Source of the DNA: Datura wrightii
Taxonomy: Eukaryota > Streptophyta > Magnoliopsida > Solanales > Solanaceae
Direction: 5' to 3'
Length of the DNA: 64,000 nucleotides
NCBI GenBank assembly: GCA_035772735.1
Contig: JASDFA010000019.1
Coordinates: 92,688,001-92,752,000 of the forward strand
Below are positions 12,601 through 23,878 of this stretch, piece after piece; position 1 is the stretch's first letter, and each line of letters begins with the position of its first letter. A model generated the notes under the pieces. That model was not told the origin of the DNA, searched no databases, and saw only the letters and a list, made by a program, of their open reading frames with translations. A program made the translations under genes and the position numbers.

Positions 12601-13594
12601 AACTTTAGGACTGCTTCTATGCCCTGTTATCACATCAGGGTCAGGGAAGCTTGCTAGAAGAAGTCACAAGTAGTTATGAGCTTTTCATGATTGATTCTTG
12701 CATATTGTTAGACCTAGGAGTCACAGTATGAGGCATAAAATTCTTGTTACATCCTATCATGGGATTTGTCCGTGAATGGTATGGAACATGAAACCTTTAG
12801 TGATAACCGTAGGAGCGAATGGAAAGTTAAGAGTTTGTGTTGTAGCCCAGCCTTAAGAAATGATCCAAGAGCCCTAGAATGATGGCTTTTAAGATAAGGG
12901 GGAGATGATAAGTTGAAGAGCCAAGTCAAATCTTGAGCGTTCTAGTAGGGGAGACCTAGGTATAGTAGCTATGGGATGTGAATCCTTTCCTATTCAGATG
13001 TTTCCCCTATGTTTCAGTCAATATTACACTCTACTCATGTCTATGTTTAGATTTCTAGAATGATAGGTGGTTACTTTAGACAGCGATCCCAGCCTTCCTC
13101 CAAGATTCCATAAATCTAAGCTTCACGTGAAACTAGTTAAGTATGTAAACTCATGTCTCCCAGTATGATCAACTTTATGAACACAATCCTTAGAATTTGC
13201 CTTAACGACTCAGCAGGTCATGCTACCTCATGTAGGTGCTCAATTTAGATTTTTGCAAATGATTTGTGCTTACGATTTCCTTACTCTTAGCCCTATGTAT
13301 GTTCTCCCATAACAAAAATGATGGTTGTAATGGGTATGTCCTGAATTGAATCCCCAAGCATGCCTTAGATGCTTGATAAGTAGAAGGTCATAGAGTGCAG
13401 TTGTTAGCCATGTCAGGGAATCTAAGGAGTTTTTGGTATAGTATAAACTGCAACAAAGCCGTAATGATGAGTGTAGTGATAGGCTTGCATTGTGTATTGG
13501 TATTTGGAAAGCAGGTGCAGTTAGCATGGTGTTTTTATGAGAGGAGATCAGATGTTAGTGTGACAAAGTGTTGATGGGAATGGAAGACCCTAAT
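12601..13594 (+). pseudogene. Highly decayed protease remnant and unrecognised interior of element E
   Basis: Near 12690-12760 a trace of the aspartic protease active-site region is visible out of frame ('LLDLGVTV' like, where element A has 'LLDPGVTLSFV'). Beyond 12800 I find no reverse transcriptase or integrase motif on either strand up to 13594. Either most of pol was deleted or it has decayed past recognition. Low confidence on function. Confidence 0.4.
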
Positions 13595-13735
13595 GAAAGG
13601 AGGTTCCAATCGAAATCTTGGACCAGTAGGTTCGTAATTAGAGAAACAAGGAGGCAGTTTCCATGAAGGTTTTGTAGAGCAATCAGCCAGTAGAAGGGAC
13701 TACTTGGAAAGTTGAATTCAGATAAGTCTTACTCT
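13595..13735 (+). pseudogene. Chromodomain tail remnant of element E
   Basis: In one frame the sequence reads 'VPIEILDQ*VRN*RNKEA' and continues with 'KVL*SNQPVEGTTW' like residues. This lines up with the end of the integrase chromodomain of elements A (54140-54260) and B (63570-63690). Three in-frame stops fall where A or B have Q, R/L or W codons. The chromodomain directs integration to heterochromatin in related families. The fragment sets the end of the E coding region just before the 3' untranslated part. Confidence 0.65.
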
Positions 13736-14014
13736 CTGTCAGATCGGTCATCATGTAATCTATTCAGATATCAGAAAGTAGTTTCGAGAGTTATAACTCT
13801 GCCCTTACTAGCTTAGTTTTAGTTTGGAGGAATAGTCCCTCCTCAGTACCCTACCTAGTTCCATGTCAATCTCATGTCCTTCAATCCCTCTCATGTTGTC
13901 ACGACCCGAACATAGGCCTGGATCAAGACACAAGACAAAAAGCTTTGAGAGGCTCCAAGTCGACCCATGACATGAACATAATATCTAAAATCAACATAAT
14001 AAAGCAGAAGTCGG

Positions 14015-14045
14015 CATATATATATATATATATATATACATATAT
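14015..14045. repeat. TA dinucleotide microsatellite
   Basis: An uninterrupted (TA) run of about 11 units followed by 'catata'. It lies near the end of the reverse solo LTR and is probably length-variable. Confidence 0.9.
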
Positions 14046-14663
14046 GAAGCTAAAACTGAATCAACCACGACAAACTGATTTCTAAATAATGTCTAAAAAG
14101 CCACAAACATAACTGATGAGTTGATGGGACAGGACCTCCAACTAGCTCGATAAAGTATGAAACTAACAGAACATAACAAGCTATAGATGACAGAACATCC
14201 TCGAAGGATGAGGATTCACCAACACCGACTGGACAGGTCTGAGAGGGAGGTAGAGGCTAATGATGTGGCTGAGACTGATCTCTCGGACCTGTATCATGAA
14301 ATGATAAAGCATAGAGTATGCGGTCAGTACTTGGAATGTACTGAGTATGCAAGGTAAGAAAAAATGAATAGTTAAAATACATAAGAGTTCATAAGAGTAG
14401 GACAACATGATCACAAAGTAAATATCATAACGTAAACATAAGGGCTCAAGGTTTTTAAAACATTCATAAATTAGTCATAGTCATAATCATAGGAGAAAAA
14501 CATCAGTAAACATTACTTGAGCCAAAGTAACATAAACATAACCATGAATAAATCATGAGGAATAATTGGAGGACTCGTCTTAACCGACACCATCATGATA
14601 GAGCCTTACATGATGCCCCACTATTTCACCCAAGTGGTCAGGACCGTCCCTGACTTGCCAGTA

Positions 14664-14675
14664 GGGGGGGGGGGG
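14664..14675. repeat. 12-base G homopolymer
   Basis: Twelve G in a row within the reverse solo LTR. The equivalent position in other LTRs has only a short G run. It could be true slippage or an assembly error. Confidence 0.8.
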
Positions 14676-16155
14676 TGCATGCGTGGTGATATCATAGGGA
14701 TCCAAAAATAAATTCATACATATACCTACGGTGGCACGTAGTTTTGAGACCGCAGGGTTTTCCTTTGAACGTCGGATCTACTCGGTGCTAGACACTGCTC
14801 CCAAAGACATGCACTTGAGCGCTCATATCATAATCATAAATCATGAAATCCATGCATACTTGTAAAACATGTATATACTTGATATTCATGAATCCATGAT
14901 GAGTACTTGAGAGAAATCATATGACAAATCATAAATCATAATTTAAGGCTTAAGAAGATCAAGTTCATAATGGAATCATAACTTGACTTTTCATGAAGCA
15001 TACATAGTTGGGTATAATTTAATCAAAATTTGAAACTATAAATTAATAATCAAAATAATTATAAAATCTGCCCATAGATCATAAAATATGATTTGATACA
15101 TAAAGGCAATTGACCTATAGATAGATCATAGAGAATTTCACAAGAATTGGAATAAACCCCATAGATCATGAAACTTGAATCTAGAATTGAAATTGATGAA
15201 ATTGATAAGAATTTAGGGCATGAGAGTGAAAGGAACTCTCATTCATATCCTCACATAGCTGGGTAAATCGATTTCACACTCCCACTTGAAAGCCCAAGGG
15301 AAATGGGAGGGAATTTGATGAAATTCCTCAAGCTTGATCTTCAATGAAGGCTCTAGGTTGCATGCATGGAGTGGAGATAATTAGAATAAGTTTACCCCCT
15401 AAAAACCCTGCTAATTGAGATTAAAATGACATAGTTTAGAACCTTAGGGCTTAGGAATGATGAAAATACCCTTAATGAAAAACCTCAAAAATCTGCACTA
15501 CTAGTAACCACGACTAGTCCAACGGATCGTTACAAGATCCCACGAGTCGTTGCTTCTCTTGGTTTCTCATCCCTGTTTCCTGTCTCAGGTCTCCTACCAC
15601 AACCGGACAGGATGAGTCATTACAAGCTCCAAAGACTCGGTGTTTTCAGTCATCGTCACCGCTGCTCCTACCTTGGGATTCCTTTCAATGGACAACGACT
15701 CATTCTTTCCAACAACAAGTCGTCCCATGACTCATTCCAGGATTCTTTGTACAAGAACACCCTCACAATGACCCACTCACAATGACTTATTACACCAAAC
15801 GATGGGTCATTCCTAGACCTGTCACTCCCATGTCCAATTTTGCATCTTCTTACCACGGGCACAACCAACGGGTCATTAGACCTACCAACGACCTGTACCA
15901 CGAGTCGTTCTGAGAGGAAATCTCATATTTCCTGCTAATTTTCATTTCAAATACTGAGTCTAGTCTTAGGCAATTCCGAGGTATTACACATGTCCTAGCA
16001 TGCATGCATGAATCATAATTTCAATTCAGTCATGTAACTTAGTCTGGAGTTAGATACTCCATTAGCATTCAACTTTTATTCTTAAGTTCTTAGGATTACA
16101 ACTCGTTCCCTAGCCTTTCAGCTTAGTTAGCCCACATTCGAGGATGAATGTTCCC

Positions 16156-16168
16156 AAGTGGGAGATAA
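16156..16168 (+). other. Polypurine tract of element E
   Basis: AAGTGGGAGATAA directly precedes the LTR start TGTAACAACCC. The same context 'gaggatgaatgttcccaag' leads into the tracts of elements A (54561) and B (63983). It primes plus-strand DNA synthesis. Confidence 0.85.
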
Positions 16169-18305
16169 TGTAACAACCCAAAAGTTTTCCCAAATCAGAC
16201 CCCCGAGTTAGAATGGAATTCAACAGGGAACCAGGCAAAGTGCTATAGAAAACTCATGTAACGAGTCATCATTTGTACTAACGGTTTGCTAGGTTGCCCG
16301 TCCTGAGGAAGTCTTAAGTTGGAGAAAAATTTTCCCCAAAGCTAATGAGTCAAAGGATTACTCATTAGCCTATGTAAGGGGTCATTAGGAAGAACCATTG
16401 GAAGAGTTTCAAAAAGGGTACAACAGGACCTTTGTAACCATGAGAGAAAGTAACAAGTCGTTGTGAGGAATAATGACCCGTCATATGCCTCATTGTATGT
16501 CCTCAATCATGATTCCCAGAAAAACAATGAGTTAGGTGACAGCTCATTATCTCATGTAATGAGTCATCCTAAGTGGTCATTGAATGAAGTTTAGAAAGGG
16601 GTCAAATCGGATTCCATAACAACGGAAGGGTGCAACGACCCATAGTGATGAGTGACGACCCATGGTATTAATCCATTAGAAGGGCTTCAAAAGTTGTGTT
16701 AAGGTGGTAGTGGTGACAACGAGAGGAACGATGAGCCATTATTGCAAGTAATGACTCATCCTGTCTAGTCTTTGTTTGAGGAAATAGAAGAGTACCAGAA
16801 GCACTCTAGGAGTAAAGGATGGGTTCAACAAGTCACTAGATCAGACAATGACTCGTTGAAGGACTCATTACATCTGGCGGGAAGGTTTTTAAAGAGAATC
16901 TAGGGGTATTTTAGTAATTTGGTACACTTCTAACTCATATATGATGTCGTTTTGGGAATCCTAAGGGTCAAATAGAAGGGATTTTCATAGCCTAATCCCT
17001 CTTTCCTTCTCAAATCATCAGAAAGTCCTTTTTCTCTCTACCTTTCAAGGCTCACGAGCACTAAGTGTTTTTCTCCACGAGCTTCAAGATTCAAGTGTTA
17101 GTTGGGGATTTCTCAAGCCAGGTATGTGGGACTTCAACAAGGATCTTCTTTCATCCTTGTGTCCTAATTATGTTTCAAAACCCTAGCTACTTTGATTCCC
17201 TAGAAACGCATGTTTTAAGGTTTCCATTCCATGAATGTTTTCTCTCATGTCTTCTATGATTTTCAAGGCCCTCATGATAAATAGCACATGATATTTGTGA
17301 TTTCACTCTTAATTGCATGATGAATTCCCATAATTAGATGTTAGCATGATTTTCCAAGGTTCAACCCATGAATTGGTTGTTTTTGAAAATATGGTCCATT
17401 TGAGATATATGACTTTTCCATGAATTCAGTACACATGGTTTACACTATGATTTAGGATTTAGACTTATGATATTCATGAATTCAGTAGGATCAACATTTT
17501 TTGGATTCCCTAGACTCTCAATCCTCTTGTTAGTAAAAAGTAGCCCTGACTAGTCTTAGAACATTAGTTATTAACCCTCAGTACCAGTATGTCATGATTC
17601 TTTAGGCTCTTGGGACTCTAATTAGATAAAGTGGTTCCGACTAGTCTTAGGGCATCATCTTCATATTATCGGTTCACATGTATCTTTATGTTCAGTTGGG
17701 AGTAGTGCTTTGCACTGAGTAGGCCATGGTTCCAGTGTACCCAGGTCTCAGAACTATGTGCAACAATAGGATAAGGGATTATTAATAGTAGAGAAGGTTT
17801 TCCTTAGCTTGAGGAATATGAGATCCTCTTTATTTGAGATCATCTCCCTTACCTCAATGGGCGCATGTAGGGGTCATCATTTTTAGAGATTGTCTCCTTG
17901 AGTTCACGAGTGATATCACTCCCATCAGAGTTTACCCTTAGCTTGGATGGAAACCCTTCCAACCGGGGTCACAAGTCGAGCTCCATAAGGCTCACATTGG
18001 AGTTTGTCGGTTAATAGTCTCTCCTAGAGTGCGGTTTAGTTTCAGTTTCAGTATATTTATTTCATTTATAATTTTTAGTTTAAGATTTCAGATTTAGTCT
18101 TCAGTACATGTACATGAACCAAAAACTAGATTTACTTATATTTCATAAATGATTTAAGACGATCATATCATATCACTAATTATACACCTCTAGTAGGATT
18201 ATTCTACTTCACCTCAGTTATGTATTCAGTTATGTATTTAGATCATTCTTTCTCAACATACTAGCATGTTCCTTGTTTCATTCACGTTTCTCATATACTC
18301 AGTAA
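16169..18305 (+). repeat. 3' LTR of element E, truncated
   Basis: It starts TGTAACAACCCAAAAG and follows the 5' LTR of E base for base in order, without the solo LTR insert. It ends at about 18305 in 'catatactcagta', whereas the 5' LTR continues for about 450 bp more (11010-11455). The replacement sequence is the 3' tail of family X. Non-coding. Confidence 0.8.
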
Positions 18306-19467
18306 AAGAAAAAATAACCCATGTACCCTCACACAAATGAAGTCCCCACTCAGATATGAAGTATCAACCACAACGTGGGACTAGGCAAGTAAAGCACTCA
18401 CTCTCACAAGGAAGTTTGCAAGTATTATGCATTAGATACCATAGGCTTGCGCGTAAATTCTCTGCTTTGGTTTGTCAGATGGCCAAGTTAGGATCACTAT
18501 AAGACTTGATATGGCTTGTAATGTAGGCTTAGGGCTGGACCTGATAAAGATGAGAGATTTTATGAGCTACTATCCCTTCCTTGACACTACATACATTGGC
18601 TACACCATTTACCTATTTCACCCTTCACTCTTTTGTTTTCCTTTCTTCCCGTTTTACCCCATTTTAAGAATATTTGCATGGGTGAGGTGATTTTTCTCAT
18701 TTTTCAAACAACTTCAAACTCTTTTGAGTTTTTCTTTTTCAAGTTTCTCAAGATTTTCTGCTCTTTTACTTTTTCACCTCACCATTCCTCATTTTCACCA
18801 TAGTTTCTCTTTTCTCTTCTCTTCTTTTCTTTTCTTTTCCTTTCTCCCGCTCCCACCATTTATGCACCCCTACTCTAGCTACCCTCAACTTAAGCATTTT
18901 GCTTATGTTGAGGTTCACAATATCAAAGGAAGGACCAGGGCCAAAATAGGTTTATTGTAAACAAATGGGTACGGTTAACATGTGAAACAAAGAAATATGG
19001 TCTATTAAGGCTCAAACTTGGGATCAAGGAATTCAAGAAACTTTGGCAAGGAAATATAAGCTAAAAGTGAGCTAAAACAAAAATTGCCTATGATCATATC
19101 CTAACCAACCGTCCTTAGCCTATGCAGAGACCAACCAGGCAAGTTCTAGATCCTCAACAACATACTGCAATTAATACTAAAACCTCACTCACACATGATA
19201 CATGAACTATTTTTACTTCACCTATCTGGTTCATACATTTCTTAACAAGACTAACTACTATTAATAACCAAATGACATAAAAAGATCCACAGAAATCATG
19301 CATGTTGTCACAAATACATAGCAAAAATTTTGAACATGGTCAATTTTTCCAAGAAAAAAACAAAGCTAGTGCATTTCTATTGGTTGAGTATTCCTAAGTT
19401 ACTTTCTAATCAAACAAAAATCATAACTAAAAAAAGTCTTAACACATTACGGTTCTACTAAATAGTA
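18306..19467 (-). repeat. 3' untranslated tail of family X, copy 2
   Basis: Diverged copy of 4293-5649 and partly of 59300-59500 (opposite strand). Landmarks are 'acccatgtaccctca', 'taggatcactata', a pyrimidine-rich tract at 18720-18855 and 'cggttctactaaatagtatg'. It sits downstream of the family X pol on the minus strand. No gene seen; small open frames such as 18724-18960 come from the low-complexity tract. Confidence 0.65.
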
Positions 19468-19778
19468 TGCCTGAGAGAAAAGAAGCACGAGAAGAAAAAC
19501 CCTCATACGAACAAAATTCCCAAAAATACAACTACACCCCCTCACCCTTTTGAAAAAATGAGCTTCGTCCCCCAAGCATAAGCTATAAGCATGTAGGGAA
19601 GAGAACATACATGTGGCTACTCAGACTTCGCCTTTCATGGGTTGCCTCCCATGCAGCGCCTGATTTAACATCGCGACACAACATGACTTTGTAGCTTCTC
19701 AGGCATCATCACGGTATACTTCCTCCACTCTTTTCAATTTGTCTTTATCTCCCAGATACACTTTTATTATTCTCCCAT
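19468..19778 (-). other. Post-pol junction segment of family X
   Basis: Non-coding stretch between the integrase end and the tail. On the minus strand it contains 'caggcgctgcatgggaggcaacccatg' at about 19635-19665, a motif I associate with the sequence just after pol in plant Athila-like elements. Element D has a related 'ggctcttggtgggagacaaccca' at 43223-43255. Confidence 0.5.
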
Positions 19779-20899
19779 TTAATTGATTCTTTTTCCCTCT
19801 TTGTTCTCAAGTTCCACTGCACCATATGGAGACACTTGCACTACTCTATAAGGTCCCATCCATCTAGATTTCAACTTCCCAGGATGCAGTCGGAGTCTCG
19901 AGTTAAACAATAATACCAAGTCTCCTGGGCTAAACTCCACTCTTGTAATCTTTTTGTCATGATAGATCTTCATTCTTTCTTTATAAATGGTTGCACTCTC
20001 ATAAGCCTTAAGTCGGAATTCATCCAACTCATTGAGTTGATTCAATGTTAGCTTGGCAGCTTCGTTCCAATTCATATTTAGCTTTTTCAGTGCCCATAAT
20101 GACTTCTGATCTAATTCAACTGGCAAGTGGCATGATTTACCATAAACCAGCTGGTAAGGTGATGAACCAATGGGAGTCTTATATGTTGTTCGGTAAGCCC
20201 ACAGTGCATCATCAAGCTTCCTTTCCCAATCTGTTTGGCTCGTGTTTATTGTCTTGGCTATGGTCTTGATTTCTCTGTTAGAAACTTCTACCTGCTCACT
20301 CACTGGGGGTGGTGAGGTGTGGCTACCTTGTGCTTGACACCGTATTTCTACAATAACGTTTTGAAGAGGCGATTGCAGAAGAGCGATCCACCATCACTGA
20401 TTATAGCTCTGGGAGTGCTAAACCTGGAAAATATGTGCTTTCAGAGGAATGTTGTAACACTCTTGCCTTCATTGTTCAGTAATGCAACAGCCTCCACCCA
20501 TTTAGAGACATAATCCACAGCCACCAGAATGTACTTCATCCCATATGAGCTAATCAATGGGCCCATGAAGTCAATGCCCCACACGTCAAATAGTTCTACC
20601 TCCAAAATTCTGGTTAGTGGCAACTCATGTTTGCGGGTAATATTGCCTTGCCTTTGGCACTGATTACATGACTTGGCAAGGTCATATGCGTCTTGATGAA
20701 TGGTTAGCCAGTAATACCCGCATTGCAAAACTTTATGTGATGTTCTAGTGCCACTGTGATGACCCCCTACAGAAGAAGAATGACATGCCTCCATAATGCT
20801 CAGCATCTCCACTTTTGGAACACACCTATGAATGATCCCATCTGTGCAAATGCAGAATAAATATGGCTCATCCCAATAATACCGTCGAACATCAAACAA
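19779..20899 (-). pseudogene. Athila-like integrase (family X)
   Basis: Integrase inserts the DNA copy of the element into the host chromosome. On the minus strand from 20899 the zinc-binding part is visible: two His near residues 40-48 and a 'SCNQC' Cys pair near residue 80. It is followed by the catalytic core with 'WGIDFMGP' (first Asp) and 'VDYVSKWVEA'. The frame breaks at about 20441; between 20441 and 20303 the second Asp region ('AIISDGGSLFCNRLF') is present in another frame with an in-frame stop. The frame 20303-19779 holds the catalytic Glu ('SEQVEVSNREIK') and the C-terminal 'SPGDLVLLFNSRLRLHPGKL' and 'SRWMGPYRVVQV' segments. All three acidic residues can be seen, but the reading frame is broken at least twice. 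No chromodomain follows, as expected for Athila. Confidence 0.85.
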
Positions 20900-21421
20900 G
20901 AACTTTCTTCTGGTGAGGAGTCAGGTCTGCTGGCATTATATCACTAACAAAGTAGTTAGCTATCTCGTTAAACCAAGGGATCAAGTCCTGTGATCCCGCT
21001 AATACCTGATCGTCTGGGAATGCATCATTGATCTCAACCTCCATCTGCTCCTTTGCTTCAGCCTCATGTCTAGATAAATGCTCTGCCACCTGGTTTTCTG
21101 TTCCCTTTCGATCCTTTACTTCAAATTCAAATTTCTGGAGCAAGAGTACCCACTGAATCAATCTGGGTTTGACATCCTTCTTAGACATCGGATACCTCAA
21201 AATGCAGCGTGGTCTGGGTGAATGATCACCTTGGCTCCGAGCAAATATGCTCGAAATTTTTCAAATGCAAAGACCACTGCCAGTAGTTCCTGCTCCGTGA
21301 CTGTATAATTTTTCTGGGCTATATTGAGTGTGTTTCTAGTGTAATAGATTGGATGAAAGATCTTTGCTCTCCTTTGGCCTAGAACAGCACCAGGAGCAAC
21401 ACCACTAGCATCACACATCAA
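20892..21421 (-). pseudogene. Athila-like RNase H (family X)
   Basis: RNase H removes the RNA template during reverse transcription. The frame 21421-21197 carries 'MMCDASGVAPGAVLGQR' (first catalytic Asp) and 'YTVTEQELLAVVFAFEKFR' (catalytic Glu). The next frame, 21200-20892, carries the connection 'PRLIQWVLLLQKFEFEVKD' and 'NQVAEHLSRHE', where the usual Asp of the A-D-x-L-S-R motif is Glu-His-like. A shift separates the two parts near 21197, so the domain cannot be read through. Confidence 0.8.
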
Positions 21422-22303
21422 CTAAAAGGGAAGAGACCAATCTGGAGCTATGATGATAGGAGCGGTAGTGAGCTTTTCTTTCAGGCACTCAAAAGAGTTT
21501 AGACATGCCTCATAAAATACGAACTTTACCTCTTTCTCCAGTAGTTTGCACAATGGCTGTGCTCTTTTTGAAAAATCATTGATAAAGCGCTGGTAGAATC
21601 CTACATGCCCTAAAATGCTTCTGATCCCTTTTATGAAAATAGGGGGTGGCAATCCTGATATAACTTCAATTTTTGCCTTGTCCACCTCAATCCCCCTTCC
21701 CGAGATTTTATGGCCCAGCACTATTCCCTCTTTAATCATGAAATGACAGTTTTCCCAATTTAGGACCAGATTGGTTTCCTCACATCTTTTTAGCACTCTG
21801 CCCAGATGCTCAAGGCAGGACTCGAATGACTCACCTATAACCAAGAAATCATACGTAAATACTTCGATGGTGTCTTCCACCATTTCTGAATATGGACATC
21901 ATACAATGCTGGAAGGTGGCTGGTGCATTACACAGTCCTAAGGGCATTCTCTTGAAAGCAAAGGTCCCATATGGACAGGTAAAGGTTGTCTTCTCTTGAT
22001 CTTCTGGAGCAATAGTGATCTGATTATACCTTGAATATCTATCAAGGAAGCAATACCATCCTTTACCTGCCAGTCTATCAAGTATCTGATCCAGGAATGG
22101 CATTGGAAAATGATCCTTCTAGGTGTAGTGGTTGAGTTTTCTGTAGTCCATGCATACACGCCATCCTGTGACTACTCGTGTCGGTATCAGCTCATTCTTT
22201 GCATTGGGCACCACTGTGATCCCTGCCTTCTTTGGTACACACTGAACAGGACTTACCCATTGACTGTCTGCTATGGGATATATTACCCCAGTGTCCTTCC
22301 ACT
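21422..22303 (-). pseudogene. Athila-like reverse transcriptase with mutated active site (family X)
   Basis: Reverse transcriptase copies element RNA into DNA. Reading the minus strand from 22303, 'WVSPVQCVPKK', 'RVCMDYRKLN', 'TTFTCPYGTFAFKRMPLGL' and 'CNAPATFQ' are clear. After a shift near 21880 the palm motif reads 'VFTYDFLV': the first Asp of the catalytic pair is Tyr (codon at 21853-21851), so activity would be lost. 'NLVLNWENCHFM', 'GIVLGHKIS' and the thumb follow in an open frame of 153 codons. The domain is missing its N-terminal part because an LTR starts exactly at 22304. Athila membership is inferred from motif flavour and from the integrase without chromodomain. Confidence 0.88.
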
Positions 22304-23878
22304 TGATAATGCTCAAACATCACTTCTAACTGAAGTATGAAGCAGACGTTGTCAATAAAGAACCCAACTTAGAGGTGACTTGTATGATAGTTACTTCACA
22401 ATTAGGGGGTTTCTAATAATAGTCAATAGTAAAAACGAAACAACTGTCAAGATTAAGGTTGTGAATCAATAATTAAAGGATAACTAGGGTTTGTGTTTCC
22501 CATGGATTCATAACAGCTTTAGGTATACACTCATGATCTTCGCCAATACTTACTTACAGAACTGATAACTTAGGTTCATTCAAACGATCGACCAATCCCT
22601 ATTGAATGACTATACTCAATTACTCGAACAAGTCTTTTGAGCATTTCCAAACCAACTGTTATCGCTAAGTTCCAGATATAACTATCCTGCGACCACAACT
22701 CAAGTTAATACAATGATCATCAAGATCAAGGCTCCGTTGTTATTCTCTTTTCCTAAAATCTACCTCTTCGACCAAAGCAAGTAAAGAATTCAGGCACTTC
22801 CTAACGTTGTACACCATTAAGAATCGTTAAAGATGAAGAGAATACAATATAAGCGTTTAGTACTGGTTTTAGACTCACTTTGTGCAACCCTAGCTTGTTA
22901 TTCCACCATGGTTCCCACAATCCTAGCTATGAAGGTTTTAGCCTCTCATAGTTGCAAGATTGTGAAGTGTGTTCATGATTAAAGACATAAAAACAATACT
23001 TACAAATATGATTGAGAAAAACAGTTCCTTTAATTAATCCACAAAATCTTGAAGAACAGGTAGCAAGAACAATATGAATTCAAGAAAAAATTGATCACAA
23101 GGTTAAATAAACTCAATTCTCTCTTTCAAAGGTGTAAAATTGTCTACTACAATGTTTTCCAACTAAAACCTAATTTAATTACCTACTCCTATAAGAAATA
23201 AAATATAAAACGTATTTATATAGACATAAGAATCCTTTTCCTAGGCTAATAGGGTGATTTTCCATATCTGGTGCCGACCTCATCACGGATCATCGTACGA
23301 CTCGTAGGAGTATCCTACGGTCCATGGTAGCTTCTCGTGGTTGGATTGTTGGCTAATTTTTTGGCTAAGTTTCTAGCCAAGGTATGATTCGTACCTTCTT
23401 CTTACGACTCGTACCAGGCTCCCTTGGTTTGATTCTAAATCTTTGCAATTTGTCTGAAGTTCACCACGACCGGTATAATACGACTTGTACCAAGCTCTCA
23501 CGGGTCATGGTCTCCTCTCATACTGCGAATCAGCCTCTTGTGCAATTCTTCTAGATTTCATTAAGATTGCCTTAAAATGACTCATACAAGCTTGGTACGA
23601 TCCTTGGCAAGACTCATAGGTTCATTCTTCCAGCTTCAGCCTTCTATTTCTTATCACGGCCATCAGTACGACTCATAGGTCCATCCTATGGGTCGTACTG
23701 TGGACTGCATTTTTGCCCTGTTTTGCACACTTTTAGAATCCTTTTGCCAATTTACGCTCCAATACCCATTTATCCTGAAATCAAAGGAAAAGTGCCTCAT
23801 ATCCACATAAATACACCTAAGTCCATGCTATTTTCTTAGTTTTGAGCATCAATAGTGTTGTAAATCCACAACACATCA
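22304..23878 (-). repeat. LTR of Athila-like family X (second copy)
   Basis: On the plus strand it starts TGATAATGCTCAAACATCAC and ends CAACACATCA, and lines up with 2908-4292. Its left end abuts the reverse transcriptase frame without a primer site. Its right end abuts a 5'-truncated Tekay LTR. Flanks are CCACT on the left and TGCCC on the right, so they give no target duplication. It carries a TATA-like box on the minus strand at 23214-23223. Palindrome-like 'tacgac/gtcgta' motifs cluster at 23270-23700. Confidence 0.65.
23214..23223 (-). promoter_or_regulatory. Candidate TATA box of LTR X
   Basis: CTATATAAAT on the minus strand, about 660 bases from the LTR start at 23878. It is placed where an LTR promoter would separate the upstream and transcribed parts. 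No experimental support. Confidence 0.4.

Larger units (their letters stand above)
13897..15988 (-). mobile_element. Reverse-oriented Tekay-like solo LTR with perfect target duplication
   Basis: On the plus strand it reads TGTCACGACCCGAACATAGG ... GAGGTATTACA, the reverse complement of a Tekay LTR (start TGTAATACC, end GGGTCGTGACA type). CATGT at 13892-13896 is repeated exactly at 15989-15993. Both sides belong to the interior of E: the right flank resumes with the untranslated stretch that leads to the polypurine tract. No internal element sequence remains. It contains a TA microsatellite and a 12-base G run. Confidence 0.88.
7395..18305 (+). mobile_element. Tekay/Del-like chromovirus element E, internally deleted and 3'-truncated
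   Basis: The element is reconstructed from a 5' LTR (7395-11455, interrupted by a solo LTR), a tRNA-Met type primer site (11460), gag remains (11745-12600), faint protease remains, chromodomain remains (13595-13735), a second solo LTR (13897-15988), a polypurine tract (16156-16168) and a 3' LTR starting TGTAACAACCC at 16169. The 3' LTR is cut at about 18305 by family X sequence. I see no reverse transcriptase, RNase H or integrase core between 12800 and 13600. It is therefore a non-autonomous, old element that has itself been a target for two insertions. Confidence 0.75.

Noticed and set aside
19779..22303. Endogenous pararetrovirus (caulimovirid) origin of the minus-strand pol
   Set aside because: The domain order RT, RNase H, integrase and the integrase core with a zinc module fit Athila-like retrotransposons; caulimovirids lack integrase.
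22304..23878. Interpretation as a solo LTR
   Set aside because: Flanking bases CCACT and TGCCC do not match, and the two sides belong to different elements.
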